Made by a program: the position numbers and the translations under genes
Source of the DNA: Bog-756 sp963738545
GTDB taxonomy: Bacteria; Actinomycetota; Acidimicrobiia; Acidimicrobiales; RAAP-2
Direction of reading: 5' to 3'
Assembly: GCA_963738545.1 (NCBI GenBank)
Contig: CAVTXA010000008.1
Location: 744,001-808,000, forward strand
Length of the DNA: 64,000 nucleotides
The notes under the pieces: generated by a model
The model's input: the letters and a program-made list of their open reading frames with translations, nothing else
Databases searched by the model: none
What the model was told of the DNA's origin: nothing
Shown: positions 25,430-34,325 of the stretch, piece after piece
How the letters are laid out: every line of letters begins with the position of its first letter
How positions within the stretch are numbered: the stretch's first letter is position 1

Positions 25430-27028
25430 CTACTTCATCTCCACCTGGTCGAGATAGTCGTCGTCCCAGTGGGTGAAGACCTCTTCAGGGAGCTTGAGGC
25501 AGTGCGTCGGCTCGAGCGCCTGGACGAAGGCGCGGTCGTGACTGACCACGACGATGGTTCCCGGCCACCGGCTGAGCATGGTGCCCACTGCTTCGATGGA
25601 GGACGGGTCGAGGTTGTTGGTGGGCTCGTCCAGCAACAGCACGTTGGCCCGCCCGGCGGCCAGCATGGCCAGACCCAGTTTGGCCCGCTCGCCACCCGAC
25701 AGGGTCCTGGGCATCTGGTGGGCCGCCTTTCCGGCGATGCCGAACATGCCGAGGAGGGCCCGGCGCTCGGTCTCCTGCACCAGGATGGTGTCGTCGATGT
25801 TCTCCAGGACGGTCCGGTCCATGTCGACCTGTTCGTGCTCCTGGGCGAAGTAGCCGAGGGTGACGTTGGCCCCCAACTCGACCGAACCCGCCGTCGGTTC
25901 CTGCACCCCGGCCAGGCAGCGGAGGAGACTCGACTTGCCGGCCCCGTTCCTCCCTATGATTACGGCCCGATCGCCCCGTCGGCAGTGGAAGTCGACATCC
26001 CGCAGCACGGTGGTGGTGTCGTAGCGCACGGCGAGCCCGGTGGTGCGCAGGGGCACCTCGCCGGAGCGCTGCGGTGTGGGTAGCCGGAACGAGCTCTTCT
26101 TCTCCCGTTTGTGGACCTCGGTCTTCGACGACTCCAGGCGCTCCACCCGCTTGTCCAGCGACTTGGCGATCCGGGCCCGGCGGTTGGTGCTGCCCCGCAT
26201 GGAATCGGCCAGGGTGGACAGCCGCTTGATCTCCCGGCCTTCGAGCAGGGCGGACCGCTCCCGCTGGCTCTGGTCCGCTTCGAGCTGAACCATGTAGGAG
26301 GAGTACGTGCCCTTGAACTCGTGGAGGCGGCCGTCGGAGAGGTGGAGCACCTTGTTGATGGAGCGATCGAGCAGCTTGAGGTCGTGGGAGACCACCAGGA
26401 TGGCGCCGGGGAAGCGCTCCAGCTCCTCCATCAACCACCGTTTCGCCGGCAGGTCGAGATGGTTGGTGGGCTCGTCGAGGATCATGGTGTCGGGGCCCTG
26501 GAAGAGGATCCGTATGAGGTCCACGCGGCGGCGTTGGCCGCCGGAGAGGCTCTCGATGTCCTCGAGGAGGAGCTCCTGGCGGAGGCCCAGGCCATCGGCC
26601 AGTCGGGCCATGGTCGACTCGGCCTCGTAGCCCCCGTTCTCCCGGAACTGCTCTTCGAGATCGGAGAACAGCTCGATGTTCTCGCTGCTCGGGTCCTTGG
26701 CCATCTGCGTCCGGGCCTTGTCCAGGGCGTCGTCGAGGACGTCGAGGCCCCGGCCCGAGAGGACGTGGGAGAACCCGTTGGGCTCCAGGCCGAGACCGTG
26801 CGGCACGGGTACCTGGGGCAGGTAGCTGTAGGTGCCGCGTATGGCGGCGTTCCCGGTCGAGCGCACGTTGTGACCGGGCTCGTCGATGATCACCGAGATG
26901 AAGGTCGACTTGCCCGTCCCGTTGCGACCGACCAGGCCGACCTTCTCGCCCGCGCCCACCACGAAGGAGGCGTCACGGAGCAGCGTACGGTCGCCGATTT
27001 CGATGGTGAGGGAGGAGCCGACGATCAT
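25430..27028 (-). CDS. ABC-F family ATPase
   Basis: A 532-residue protein with two ABC ATPase domains on one chain and no membrane domain. The first has GRNGTGKSTF near 35-44 and LSGGQRRRVDL; the second has GRNGAGKSSLL near 355 and TLSGGERAKLGL, each with an ILDEPTNHLD- or LLDEPTNNLD-type Walker B. The 80-residue linker between them (around residues 215-300) is helical and charged, as in translation factors of the EttA/Uup group that bind the ribosomal E site. It could also be an antibiotic-resistance ABC-F, but nothing in the neighbourhood suggests that. The ATG at 27028 (MIVGSSLTIEIG) is preferred; an ATG 36 bases upstream is also open. Confidence 0.92.
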   Translation of the reverse strand: MIVGSSLTIEIGDRTLLRDASFVVGAGEKVGLVGRNGTGKSTFISVIIDEPGHNVRSTGNAAIRGTYSYLPQVPVPHGLGLEPNGFSHVLSGRGLDVLDDALDKARTQMAKDPSSENIELFSDLEEQFRENGGYEAESTMARLADGLGLRQELLLEDIESLSGGQRRRVDLIRILFQGPDTMILDEPTNHLDLPAKRWLMEELERFPGAILVVSHDLKLLDRSINKVLHLSDGRLHEFKGTYSSYMVQLEADQSQRERSALLEGREIKRLSTLADSMRGSTNRRARIAKSLDKRVERLESSKTEVHKREKKSSFRLPTPQRSGEVPLRTTGLAVRYDTTTVLRDVDFHCRRGDRAVIIGRNGAGKSSLLRCLAGVQEPTAGSVELGANVTLGYFAQEHEQVDMDRTVLENIDDTILVQETERRALLGMFGIAGKAAHQMPRTLSGGERAKLGLAMLAAGRANVLLLDEPTNNLDPSSIEAVGTMLSRWPGTIVVVSHDRAFVQALEPTHCLKLPEEVFTHWDDDYLDQVEMK

Positions 27029-27151
27029 GAGGGGGGCTGGGTGACTGGACGGCGTCCGGAGCATCCGTCCGGGCCGACGACGGGGGCTCCCGACGCGATC
27101 AACCGGGACCAGTCTCTCACAGGCTCCGCTACCTCCCGGCGCGAGGTGGTC

Positions 27152-28669
27152 TCACCCGGCCGGGGCCGGAACCTCGGGATGGGGACCCGGGGACCGGGGC
27201 GGGCGCCGGGCCGTCCGACGGGCCATCCGACGGGCCCGGACCACCCGGTGGTGGACCATGGCCCGGAAGGCGATCTGGTGGATGGGCCAGAGCAGCCACC
27301 AGTAGGCCACGCCCAGGAGGCCCCGGGTGCGCAGGGAGCCGACCTGCTCGATGCGCACGGGATCGGTCGACGAGACCCGGAACCCCAGCCAGGCCTCGCC
27401 GCAGAACCAGGCCCGTGTGGAGAGCACCAGGGTCTGGGGCTCCCTCGTCTCGACCGTCCACCAGTCGGCCGTGGCCCCGGGGGCCACCTGCTCGGGCCGG
27501 CCCAACCGCAGGTCCTCGTCGAAGAGGTGGCCGAGGGAGATGCGCAGCTGCCAGGCGAACGGCCACCCGTACCAGGTGAGCTGGCCGCCGCAGTCGTCGA
27601 GATCGGCCTCCATCCCGGCCACCGCCCCGTCCGTGGTGATGCCCGACAGCCGGACCTGGGCCGAAGAGCGGTCGGTGTAGACACCCTCACGCAGTCCTTG
27701 CGTGCTGTCGAACAGCGTGGCCGCCAGTCGGCGCTCCTGGTCCGCCAGCGCCACCCTGATGGCCTCCTCGGATCCGAGGGGGCGCACGGCGAAAGCCGCA
27801 TCGGTGCGGTGGCGGTCGCGCACGGTGACCTCGTTTCCCAGACTCTCGATGAGGGCGTGGCTGACCACCTGGTCCACCGGGGTGACCAGGTCGACCCAGT
27901 GGGCCGAGAGGGCGGGGCTGAGCACCGGCACCTTGATGATGAACCGCCGGCGCAGGCCCCGGACCCGTGCGTAGGCGTCCATCATCTCCCGGTAGGTGGT
28001 CACATCCGGGCTCCCGATGTCGTAGATCCCGGGCTCGACGCCCATCCCCTCGACCAGATAGGCCAGGAGATCGCCGAGGGACAGCGGCTGTACCCGGGTG
28101 TTCACCCATCGGGGGCACACCATCATCGGCAACCGCTCGGTGAGGTAGCGGACCATCTCGAAGGAGATGCTCCCCGCCCCGAGGATCACCGCAGCTCGGA
28201 GCTCGACGGTGGCGATCCCGGTCGAGGCCAGGACCTCACCGACCTCTTGGCGGCTGGTCAGGTGCTCGGAGAGCTCACCGTGGCCGAGCCCGCCGAGATA
28301 GACGATCCGCGACACCCCAGCCCGGGCGGCGGCCTCGGCGAAGGACCGGGCGAGCTCCCGGTCGCGATCGGCGAACCCATCGCCACCGGCCATGGCGTGG
28401 ATCAGGTAGTAGGCCACCTCGCAGCCGGCGAGTGCCGTCACGAGGGCCGCGGTGTCCGACACGTCCACGGGCCACACCTCGACGGCGGGTCCCGAGGCGA
28501 CACGCGCCGGATCCCTGACCAGGATCCGGACGGGGAAGCCCAGTCCGACCAGGTGGGGGACCAACTCGCCACCCACGAAACCGCTGGCCCCGGTGACCGC
28601 CACGCGGGCCCGCCGAACGGCGGGGGCCGTGTGCGGGTCGGTGGCGGGCTCGCCCTCGAGTGCGGTCAT
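27152..28669 (-). CDS. NAD(P)-binding SDR-like oxidoreductase with C-terminal DUF2867
   Basis: A 505-residue protein in two parts. Residues 20-300 are an atypical SDR/NmrA-like Rossmann fold: VAVTGASGFVGGELVPHLV is the nucleotide-binding loop, YLIHAMAGGDGF follows, and RIVYLGGLGHGE replaces the usual YxxxK region. Residues 330-480 are a DUF2867 domain ending in a hydrophobic stretch RTRGLLGVAYWWLLWPIHQI that may touch the membrane. The substrate is unknown. The ATG at 28669 overlaps the dus stop by four bases (ATGA), so it is the third gene of the maf-dus-SDR unit. The Arg/Pro-rich end is unlikely to be structured. Confidence 0.85.
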   Translation of the reverse strand: MTALEGEPATDPHTAPAVRRARVAVTGASGFVGGELVPHLVGLGFPVRILVRDPARVASGPAVEVWPVDVSDTAALVTALAGCEVAYYLIHAMAGGDGFADRDRELARSFAEAAARAGVSRIVYLGGLGHGELSEHLTSRQEVGEVLASTGIATVELRAAVILGAGSISFEMVRYLTERLPMMVCPRWVNTRVQPLSLGDLLAYLVEGMGVEPGIYDIGSPDVTTYREMMDAYARVRGLRRRFIIKVPVLSPALSAHWVDLVTPVDQVVSHALIESLGNEVTVRDRHRTDAAFAVRPLGSEEAIRVALADQERRLAATLFDSTQGLREGVYTDRSSAQVRLSGITTDGAVAGMEADLDDCGGQLTWYGWPFAWQLRISLGHLFDEDLRLGRPEQVAPGATADWWTVETREPQTLVLSTRAWFCGEAWLGFRVSSTDPVRIEQVGSLRTRGLLGVAYWWLLWPIHQIAFRAMVHHRVVRARRMARRTARRPPRSPGPHPEVPAPAG

Positions 28670-29856
28670 CCGCCGGAGACCAGGAGGTCCCCGCCGACCG
28701 GCGGGGTGGGGTCGTCCACGTCGTCGAGCCATCCCGAGGGCAGCCGGACGGGGCGGGGGCCGTTGGTGTGTCCCCGGGCCATGCGCAGGGCCGCGTCGGG
28801 GAAGGCCAGCGACCCGTCGAGCCCGTCCAGGTGGCCGTGCAGCTCGGCCAGCGAGCGGCACAGGCCCAGCGAGCGCCGCACCGCCGACCCGACGGGGAAG
28901 CCGGTGAGGTACCAGCCCGCGTGCTTGCGGAACTGGCGTACCCCGAGCTCCTCACCGAAGGTGGCGGCGAGCAGTTCGGCGTGCGCACGCATCATGACCA
29001 CGATCTCGGCCAGGTCCGGGGGCGCCGGCACGTCCCGACCGGCCAAGGCGGCGGCCAGGTCCCGGAAGAGCCAGGGGCGGCCCAGACAGCCCCGGCCGAC
29101 CACCACCCCGTCACACCCGGTGGCCGCCACCATGGCCAGAGCGTCGGACGCCTCCCACAGGTCACCGTTGCCCAGCACGGGGATGGCGACGGTGCGCTTG
29201 AGTTCGGCGATGGCCTCCCACCGGGCCGTGCCGGAGTAGAGCTGCTCGGCGGTCCGGGCGTGGAGGGTCACCGCGGCCACGCCGCGGTCCTGGGCGATGG
29301 AGCCGGCCTCGAGGTAGGTGATGTGCTCCTCGTCCACCCCGATGCGTAGCTTGACCGTGACCGGGACCGGGCCAGCGGCGTCGACGGCCGCACCCACGAT
29401 GGCGGCGAACAGGGCACGGTGCACAGGGAGGGCGGCACCTGCGCCCTGGCGTGTGACCTTGCCGGCCGGGCACCCGAAGTTGAGATCGATGTGATCGACG
29501 CCGATCTCGTGCACCAGCCGGGAGACCGCCGCCCCCATGACGGCGGGGTCGACGCCGCACAGCTGCACGCTGCGGACCGTCTCGTCCTCGCCGAAGGCCG
29601 CCATGGCCAGGGTCTTGGCGTTCCCCTCGACCAGGGCCCGGGCCGTGATCATCTCGCTGACATAGAGGCCGGCCCCGAAGGTGCGGCACAGGCGACGGAA
29701 CGCCACGTTCGTGACGCCGGCCATCGGGGCCAGCACCACCGGCGGATCGACGGCCAACGAGCCCAGCTTGAGGGTGGGGAGGGGGAGGGCGGGTACCGAT
29801 CCCGGAGCGGTGACGGGGGGCCGGTGGTTCGGGGTGGAGGGAGCCTCGCCGGTCAT
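28666..29856 (-). CDS. dus: tRNA-dihydrouridine synthase (DusB-like)
   Basis: A 396-residue FMN enzyme that reduces uridines in the tRNA D-loop. VVLAPMAGVTNVAFRRLC near 38 is the FMN-binding start, IDLNFGCPAGKVTRQGAGAA holds the catalytic Cys (about residue 131), VTVKLRIG and VTLHARTAEQLYSG follow, and NGDLWEASDALAM and VVVGRGCLGRPWLF close the barrel; the C-terminal helical domain contains RQFRKHAGWYLTGFP. The family specificity (DusB type) is inferred from the actinobacterial norm. The ATG at 29856 overlaps the maf stop by four bases, and its own stop overlaps the SDR gene, so all three are co-translated. Confidence 0.93.
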   Translation of the reverse strand: MTGEAPSTPNHRPPVTAPGSVPALPLPTLKLGSLAVDPPVVLAPMAGVTNVAFRRLCRTFGAGLYVSEMITARALVEGNAKTLAMAAFGEDETVRSVQLCGVDPAVMGAAVSRLVHEIGVDHIDLNFGCPAGKVTRQGAGAALPVHRALFAAIVGAAVDAAGPVPVTVKLRIGVDEEHITYLEAGSIAQDRGVAAVTLHARTAEQLYSGTARWEAIAELKRTVAIPVLGNGDLWEASDALAMVAATGCDGVVVGRGCLGRPWLFRDLAAALAGRDVPAPPDLAEIVVMMRAHAELLAATFGEELGVRQFRKHAGWYLTGFPVGSAVRRSLGLCRSLAELHGHLDGLDGSLAFPDAALRMARGHTNGPRPVRLPSGWLDDVDDPTPPVGGDLLVSGG

Positions 29857-30458
29857 GCCCGCACCGCCGCCCACAGGTCGGTGATCGCGATGTCGAGGCG
29901 GGTCAGCATGGACCGGAACAGGGGCAGCGACAGTCCGAGGACGTTGCCGGGATCACCGTCGACCCCGTCGATGAAGGGGGCGGAACGACCGTCGAGGGTG
30001 AAGGCGCCGGCCACGGCCAGGGCCTCGCCCGTGGCCAGGTAGGCCTCGAGCTCGGCATCGGTGGTGACGCCGAAGCGGACCGTCGTCCCGGCCACGTCGA
30101 CGACGCGGTCACCGGACCGCTCGTCGATTACGCAGTGTCCGGTGTAGAGGGTGCCCGACCGTCCCCTCATGGCGGACAGCCACCCCCGGGCCTCGTCGGC
30201 CGAGGCCGGCTTCCCGTGTGGCCTCCCGTCGAACTCGAGGAGGGAGTCACACCCGACCACCACGGCGTCCCCGTGCTCGCCGGCCACGGCGGTCGCCTTG
30301 AGCTCGGCCAGGGTGGTCACGAGGGCGGCGGTGTCCGATGCGGTCACCCGGTCCTCGTCTACGCCACTGACCACCACCTTCGGGTCGAACCCGGCATCGC
30401 GGAGCAGGCGCAGGCGGGCCTGGGATCCTGAGGCGAGGACCAGGGTGCGGGGGGCCAT
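29853..30458 (-). CDS. maf: Maf family nucleotide pyrophosphatase
   Basis: A 201-residue Maf/HAM1-like pyrophosphatase acting on nucleoside triphosphates, probably modified or non-canonical ones. TLVLASGSQARLRLLRDAGF is the family signature, followed by GVDED, VVGCDSLLEFDG and HGKPAS, and the C-terminal IDGVDGDPGNVLGLSLPLF. The start is chosen as ATG 30458, because a TACGCT box ends exactly 7 bases upstream, the spacing seen in other genes here; an ATG two codons earlier (30464) lies almost on the box. It heads the overlapping maf-dus-SDR operon. Confidence 0.9.
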   Translation of the reverse strand: MAPRTLVLASGSQARLRLLRDAGFDPKVVVSGVDEDRVTASDTAALVTTLAELKATAVAGEHGDAVVVGCDSLLEFDGRPHGKPASADEARGWLSAMRGRSGTLYTGHCVIDERSGDRVVDVAGTTVRFGVTTDAELEAYLATGEALAVAGAFTLDGRSAPFIDGVDGDPGNVLGLSLPLFRSMLTRLDIAITDLWAAVRA

Positions 30459-30465
30459 GGGCATG

Positions 30466-30471
30466 AGCGTA
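30466..30471 (-). promoter_or_regulatory. -10 box TACGCT of maf-dus-SDR
   Basis: Minus-strand TACGCT ends 7 bases before ATG 30458; it drives the three overlapping genes. Confidence 0.5.
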
Positions 30472-30530
30472 GGGGGAGAGCGACGCCCCGCGGATCGCAC
30501 CGGTGCCGCCAGATGCGCGATCCTGGGGCC

Positions 30531-30812
30531 ATGACCGATACCGGCATCACCCTGGCGCCCACCCAGGTCGACCCCGAGCTGGACGGGGACCACGAGCGCA
30601 TGTCCCACATCGTCCTGGAGGGGTTCAAGCCCGAGAAGGGTGACTTCGTCTCGGCGGGGCCCTCGGTGGTGGAGGGGATGGTCAACGGCACCGCCGTCAA
30701 GGCCCTGTGCGGGAAGATCTGGGTCCCCGGGCGCAACCCCAAGCGCTACCCGCTGTGTCCCACCTGCAAGGAGATCGCCGAGTCCCGGGGCTGGAAGGTA
30801 CCGGCGGGCTGA
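30531..30812 (+). CDS. DUF3039 domain protein
   Basis: A 93-residue protein of the actinobacterial DUF3039 family, recognised by ERMSHIVLEGFKPEKG followed by VVEGMVNGTAVKALCGKIWV, PGRNPKRYPLCPTCKEI and SRGWKV. The single Cys in ALCGK and the CPTC pair could form a metal site, so it is probably a small zinc-binding protein; the function is unknown. It starts with ATG 30531, divergent from maf with 72 bases between the two start codons. Confidence 0.85.
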   Translation: MTDTGITLAPTQVDPELDGDHERMSHIVLEGFKPEKGDFVSAGPSVVEGMVNGTAVKALCGKIWVPGRNPKRYPLCPTCKEIAESRGWKVPAG

Positions 30813-30830
30813 GCCGGGAGCGTGGGGCGG

Positions 30831-31505
30831 TCAGGGGAGCTCGGCGAGCCCACGGACCACGAGGTACGCGGCGAAGACCACTTCGATGACGATGCCGATG
30901 GAACGGGCGTGCTTGCTGACGAAGCGATGGGTGGTCGCCAGAACAGGGTCGGCACGGGGGCCCATCACCGTGACCAGGCCGACGGGCAGGAGCACGGGGA
31001 GCAGGGTGATCACGAAGAGCAGGGCGAAGGCCACGCTGCGCCCGGCCAGGTCGACCGAGGACCGGGTGATCTCATGGAGGGCGGGCAGGAAGAGGAGGAG
31101 GGTCGAGAAGTTCACCACCATGCCCAGGGCGCCGACGCCGACGAACCAGGCGGTGGGTGCGCCGGCCAGCCGGTCGGCGGTGTGGGACGTCTGCTGTTCG
31201 GCCGACGTCGGCCGTCGGGCCATGGACCGGACGGCCAGGAGGGCCAGCAGTCCGGCGGCGACGAACATGATGGCTGCGCCGCGCACGGAGTGGTGGCCGT
31301 GCCCCACGGGGTGGAGGTGGTCGAGCACGGTCAGCCCCAACAGCGAGAAGGCGGCCAGCACGAGCGCTGATCCGAGGGCGAGGGCCCAGGCCCGGGCGAT
31401 GGGCTTGGTCGGGCCGGTGAGGACGAGGAGCTGCAGCGCCACCAGGGTCGGACTGACGGCCGCACCGATGGCCAGGGGCAGGACGGAAGCCAGGAGCGCC
31501 GCCAT
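30831..31505 (-). CDS. GAP family (Sap/LysE-like) multi-pass membrane protein
   Basis: A 224-residue protein with six predicted helices: residues 5-25, 35-60, 70-90, 115-135, 150-175 and 200-220 approximately. It begins LASVLPLAIGAAVSPTLVALQLLVL, the Pro-containing first helix typical of the GAP family (peptidoglycolipid addressing protein) of mycobacteria and relatives, which is related to LysE-type exporters. A His-rich loop VLDHLHPVGHGHHS between helices 2 and 3 could bind metal. The ATG at 31505 is supported by a TACGTT box 6 bases upstream. Substrate unknown; it is convergent with the DUF3039 gene. Confidence 0.8.
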   Translation of the reverse strand: MAALLASVLPLAIGAAVSPTLVALQLLVLTGPTKPIARAWALALGSALVLAAFSLLGLTVLDHLHPVGHGHHSVRGAAIMFVAAGLLALLAVRSMARRPTSAEQQTSHTADRLAGAPTAWFVGVGALGMVVNFSTLLLFLPALHEITRSSVDLAGRSVAFALLFVITLLPVLLPVGLVTVMGPRADPVLATTHRFVSKHARSIGIVIEVVFAAYLVVRGLAELP

Positions 31506-31511
31506 GGGCTC

Positions 31512-31517
31512 AACGTA
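31512..31517 (-). promoter_or_regulatory. -10 box TACGTT, leaderless type
   Basis: Minus-strand TACGTT ends 6 bases before ATG 31505 of the GAP-family gene. Confidence 0.45.
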
Positions 31518-31565
31518 GCCCCGCACCCCGACGGCGAGGTCGATGGCGCCGGGGAGATCGTCCGG

Positions 31566-31757
31566 CTACGCCCCGATCATCTCGCCGTGGTCGCGGCACC
31601 GGGCCCGGTACCCGGCTGGGCTGACCTGGACCGTGAGGCGTCGTCCGCACTCGGCGCAGAAGCGAGGGGGGTCGAGTTCCCGACCGCATCCACCGCACGA
31701 CGAGCCGGCCGACCCGCAGCCGGTGCAGAACGCCGTCCCGGTCGAGGGTGCGGCCAC
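31566..31757 (-). CDS. bsaP: Biotin synthase auxiliary protein-like (BsaP)
   Basis: A 63-residue Cys-rich protein read 4 bases behind the bioB stop from a GTG. Cysteines fall at residues 11, 14, 21, 24, 34, 37 and 54, forming three CxxC pairs and a lone Cys near His57; PRFCAECGRRLTVQV followed by RARCRDHG is the pattern of BsaP, the small actinobacterial protein next to bioB. In mycobacteria BsaP is needed for biotin synthase activity, presumably in Fe-S cluster repair. The tight coupling to bioB here supports the same role. It could be dismissed as a shadow ORF by length alone, but the CxxC pattern and position make it convincing. Confidence 0.82.
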   Translation of the reverse strand: MAAPSTGTAFCTGCGSAGSSCGGCGRELDPPRFCAECGRRLTVQVSPAGYRARCRDHGEMIGA

Positions 31758-31761
31758 CGGC

Positions 31762-32868
31762 TCAGATGACGCCGGTCAACGCGCCCACCGGCATCCGGAG
31801 GTCGGCCAGCATCTGGAGGTCCTCGTCGGCGGAGCGGCCGAGGGTGGTCAGGTAGTTGCCCACGATGAGGGCGTTGATGCCCGAGGTCATGCCCAGCGCC
31901 TGGAGCTCGCGGAGGGTGACCTCCCGCCCACCGGCGTAGCGGAGGATCACCCCGGGTAGGCCCAGGCGGAACAGGGCGATCCAGCGGATGGCCTCCCAGG
32001 CGGCCACCGGCTGCTCCCCGCCGAGGGGGGTGCCCGGGCGCGGGTTGAGGAAGTTGAGGGGAACCTCGGTGGGGTCGAGCTCTTGGAGCTGCACCAACAG
32101 CTCCACTCGCTGGGCATCGCTCTCGCCCATGCCGATGAGGGCCCCGCAACACAGCTCCATCCCGTGGTCGCGCACCCGTCGACACGTGTCCTGGCGCTCT
32201 TCCCAGGTGTGGGTGGTCACCACCTGGGGGAAGAAGGAGCGGGAGGTCTCGAGGTTGTGGTTGTAGCGGTGCACACCTCCGTCGGCGAACTGCCGGGCCT
32301 GCTCCTCGGTCAGGAGGCCGGCACTCACCGCCACATTGAGCCCGGTCCGCTCCCGGACCACGGGAACGAGCTCGAGGATCCGCTGCATGGTCCGCTCGTC
32401 GGGGCCGCGGACGGCCAGCACGATGCAGAACTCCGAGGCACCGGCGGCCTTGGTCTCTTCGGCGGCCCTGATCACCTCGTCGGTGTCGAGGAACGGCGTG
32501 GCCTTGACCGGGGTGTCGAATCGGGAGGACTGGGAGCAGAAGTGGCAGTCCTCGGGGCAGCCGCCGGTCTTGGCCGAGAGGATCCCCTCGACCTCCACGT
32601 CGGGGCCGCACCAGGCCAGTCGGACCTGGTGGGCCAGGGCGGCGAGTGAGGTGACCCAGGTGTCGGGCAGCGCGGCCAGGGCGCTCAGCTCCTCGGCGGA
32701 GAGCAGGCGTCGCTCGTCCAGCAGGGCGGTGCCCGCCGCAGCCAGGAGGTCCCGGGCCGCCGCGGAGTCGATCGGGGAGCGCTCGGGCTCGGCCCGCCGC
32801 CCGCCGCGGTTGGGCGCCGAGAGCGTCACAGTGGTACGGATGGGGGTGGCAGCGGTGTCGCCGGGCAT
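31762..32868 (-). CDS. bioB: Biotin synthase
   Basis: A 368-residue radical-SAM enzyme inserting sulfur into dethiobiotin. The radical-SAM cysteines are in GGCPEDCHFCSQSSRF (Cys104, 108 and 111), preceded by VEVEGILSAKTG. Also visible: GASEFCIVLAVRG, RYNHNLETSRSFF, ELCCGALIGMGE, VPLNFLNPRPGTPL and the end segment ALIVGNYLTTLGRSADEDLQ. The N-terminal 40 residues are extra compared with short BioB forms. The ATG at 32868 is favoured by a TACCGT box 6 bases upstream. bsaP follows immediately. The dethiobiotin-forming genes bioA, F and D are at 19.4-22.7 kb, so the pathway is split. Confidence 0.96.
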   Translation of the reverse strand: MPGDTAATPIRTTVTLSAPNRGGRRAEPERSPIDSAAARDLLAAAGTALLDERRLLSAEELSALAALPDTWVTSLAALAHQVRLAWCGPDVEVEGILSAKTGGCPEDCHFCSQSSRFDTPVKATPFLDTDEVIRAAEETKAAGASEFCIVLAVRGPDERTMQRILELVPVVRERTGLNVAVSAGLLTEEQARQFADGGVHRYNHNLETSRSFFPQVVTTHTWEERQDTCRRVRDHGMELCCGALIGMGESDAQRVELLVQLQELDPTEVPLNFLNPRPGTPLGGEQPVAAWEAIRWIALFRLGLPGVILRYAGGREVTLRELQALGMTSGINALIVGNYLTTLGRSADEDLQMLADLRMPVGALTGVI

Positions 32869-32874
32869 GCCGTT

Positions 32875-32880
32875 ACGGTA
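32875..32880 (-). promoter_or_regulatory. -10 box TACCGT of bioB-bsaP
   Basis: Minus-strand TACCGT ends 6 bases before the bioB ATG at 32868. No BioQ- or BirA-type palindrome is evident around it. Confidence 0.45.
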
Positions 32881-32923
32881 GTTGGCCCGGGGAACCGACC
32901 GGAACACCGACAGGAGCACCATC

Positions 32924-34222
32924 GTGGCATGGGATTTTTCCACTGAGCCGGCATTCGAGGAGCAGCTGGCCTGGATGCGGCAGTTCGTGCGGGAGGAGAT
33001 CTTCCCGTTGGAGACCCTCGACCTCACCCACGAGGGGCTGATGGAGGCCATCAGACCCCTTCAGGAGCAGGTGAAGTCCCGTAACCTCTGGGCCTCGCAC
33101 CTTCCTCCGGACCTGGGCGGCGGCGGCTTCGGCCAGGTCAAGTTGGGCCTGATGCACGAGATCCTGGGCCAGACCCCCTACGGCCCGGTGGTCTTCGGGA
33201 ACAATGCGCCTGATTCCGGTAACGCCGAGCTCCTGGCCATCGGCATCGAGTCCTCCGGTCGTGAGGAGCAGCGCGAGCAGTGGCTGCTGCCCCTCCTGGA
33301 CGGCCGGATGCGCAGCGGGTTCTCCATGACCGAGCCGGGGGCCGGGGCCGATCCGACCATGATCACCACCACCGCCGTCCGGGACGGCGACGAGTGGGTG
33401 ATCGACGGCCACAAGTGGTTCACCTCCAACGGCTCGGTGGCCGACTTCCTCATCGTGATGGCGGTGACCAACCCCGACGTCCACCCGTATTCGGGCTGTT
33501 CCATGATCGTGGTGCCCGCCGACGCCCCCGGGGTGGACATCGTGCGCGACGTGGCCACCATGGAAGATCCCGTCGAGCAGTTCGGGAAGTTCGGCGCCCA
33601 CGCCGAGATCATCTACCGGGAGGTGCGCGTCCCCTACGCCAATCTGGTGGGCCAGGAGGGGGAGGGGTTCCTCTTGGCCCAGAAGCGTCTGGGGCCGGGC
33701 CGGATCCACCACTGCATGCGCTGGTTGGGTCAGTCCAAGCGGGCCTTCGACATGCTGTGCGAGCGGGCGGTGTCGCGGACCACCCACAAATCCCTGCTGG
33801 CCGAGAAGCAAACCATCCAGAACTGGGTGGCCGACTCGTTGGCGGAGATGACGGCGGCCCGGCTCATGACCCTCTATGCGGCCTGGAAGATGGACGAGGA
33901 GGGGGCCTCGGCGGCACGGGTGGAGATCGCCATGATCAAGTACTACGGCGCCGGTGTCCTCTACAACGTGATCGACCGGGCCATCCAGGTGCACGGGGCC
34001 CTGGGCTTCTCCACCGACCTCCCCCTCGAGTCGATGTACCGGGCCGCCCGCGCCGCCCGCATCTACGACGGGCCCGACGAGGTCCACAAGGTCACCGTGG
34101 CCCGCCAGACCCTCAAGGGCTACCAGCCCGTCGATGTGCCCACCGAGCACGTGCCCACCCGCAGGGCCGAGGCGGTCCAGCGCTTCGCCCACCTCCTCGA
34201 CGTGGAGACGGCCGACCTCTGA
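32924..34222 (+). CDS. Acyl-CoA dehydrogenase family protein (ACAD10/11-like)
   Basis: A 432-residue flavoprotein dehydrogenase. FSMTEPGAGADPTMI near 142 binds FAD and substrate, VIDGHKWFTSNGSVADF follows, and VHGALGFSTDLPLESMYRAARA and IYDGPDEVHKVTVARQTL are the C-terminal FAD and active-site segments. The form with GPDEVH matches the ACAD10/11-like group that often occurs with APH-like phosphotransferases; such a kinase-like gene is at 62.4 kb in this window. The GTG at 32924 is chosen because CAGGAG lies 7 bases upstream; the frame is open 14 codons farther without support. It diverges from bioB. Confidence 0.93.
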   Translation: MAWDFSTEPAFEEQLAWMRQFVREEIFPLETLDLTHEGLMEAIRPLQEQVKSRNLWASHLPPDLGGGGFGQVKLGLMHEILGQTPYGPVVFGNNAPDSGNAELLAIGIESSGREEQREQWLLPLLDGRMRSGFSMTEPGAGADPTMITTTAVRDGDEWVIDGHKWFTSNGSVADFLIVMAVTNPDVHPYSGCSMIVVPADAPGVDIVRDVATMEDPVEQFGKFGAHAEIIYREVRVPYANLVGQEGEGFLLAQKRLGPGRIHHCMRWLGQSKRAFDMLCERAVSRTTHKSLLAEKQTIQNWVADSLAEMTAARLMTLYAAWKMDEEGASAARVEIAMIKYYGAGVLYNVIDRAIQVHGALGFSTDLPLESMYRAARAARIYDGPDEVHKVTVARQTLKGYQPVDVPTEHVPTRRAEAVQRFAHLLDVETADL

Positions 34223-34310
34223 ACGGCTGCGTCGCCGGTCGCAGGGTCGGGGCGGTCGCGGCTTCGGGCCGGTCCCGGCTCGCCCGAGTGGAGGCTGCCG
34301 GCATGGCCGG

Positions 34311-34316
34311 TACCCT
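34311..34316 (+). promoter_or_regulatory. -10-like TACCCT, leaderless type
   Basis: TACCCT ends 9 bases before the GTG start (34326) of the second ABC-F gene. Confidence 0.4.
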
Positions 34317-34325
34317 GGTCGCCTC

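Noticed and set aside
26111..29239. Another plus-strand frame of over 1000 codons opposite the ABC-F, SDR and dus genes
   Set aside because: It mirrors three recognised minus-strand genes and has no protein-like periodicity of its own.
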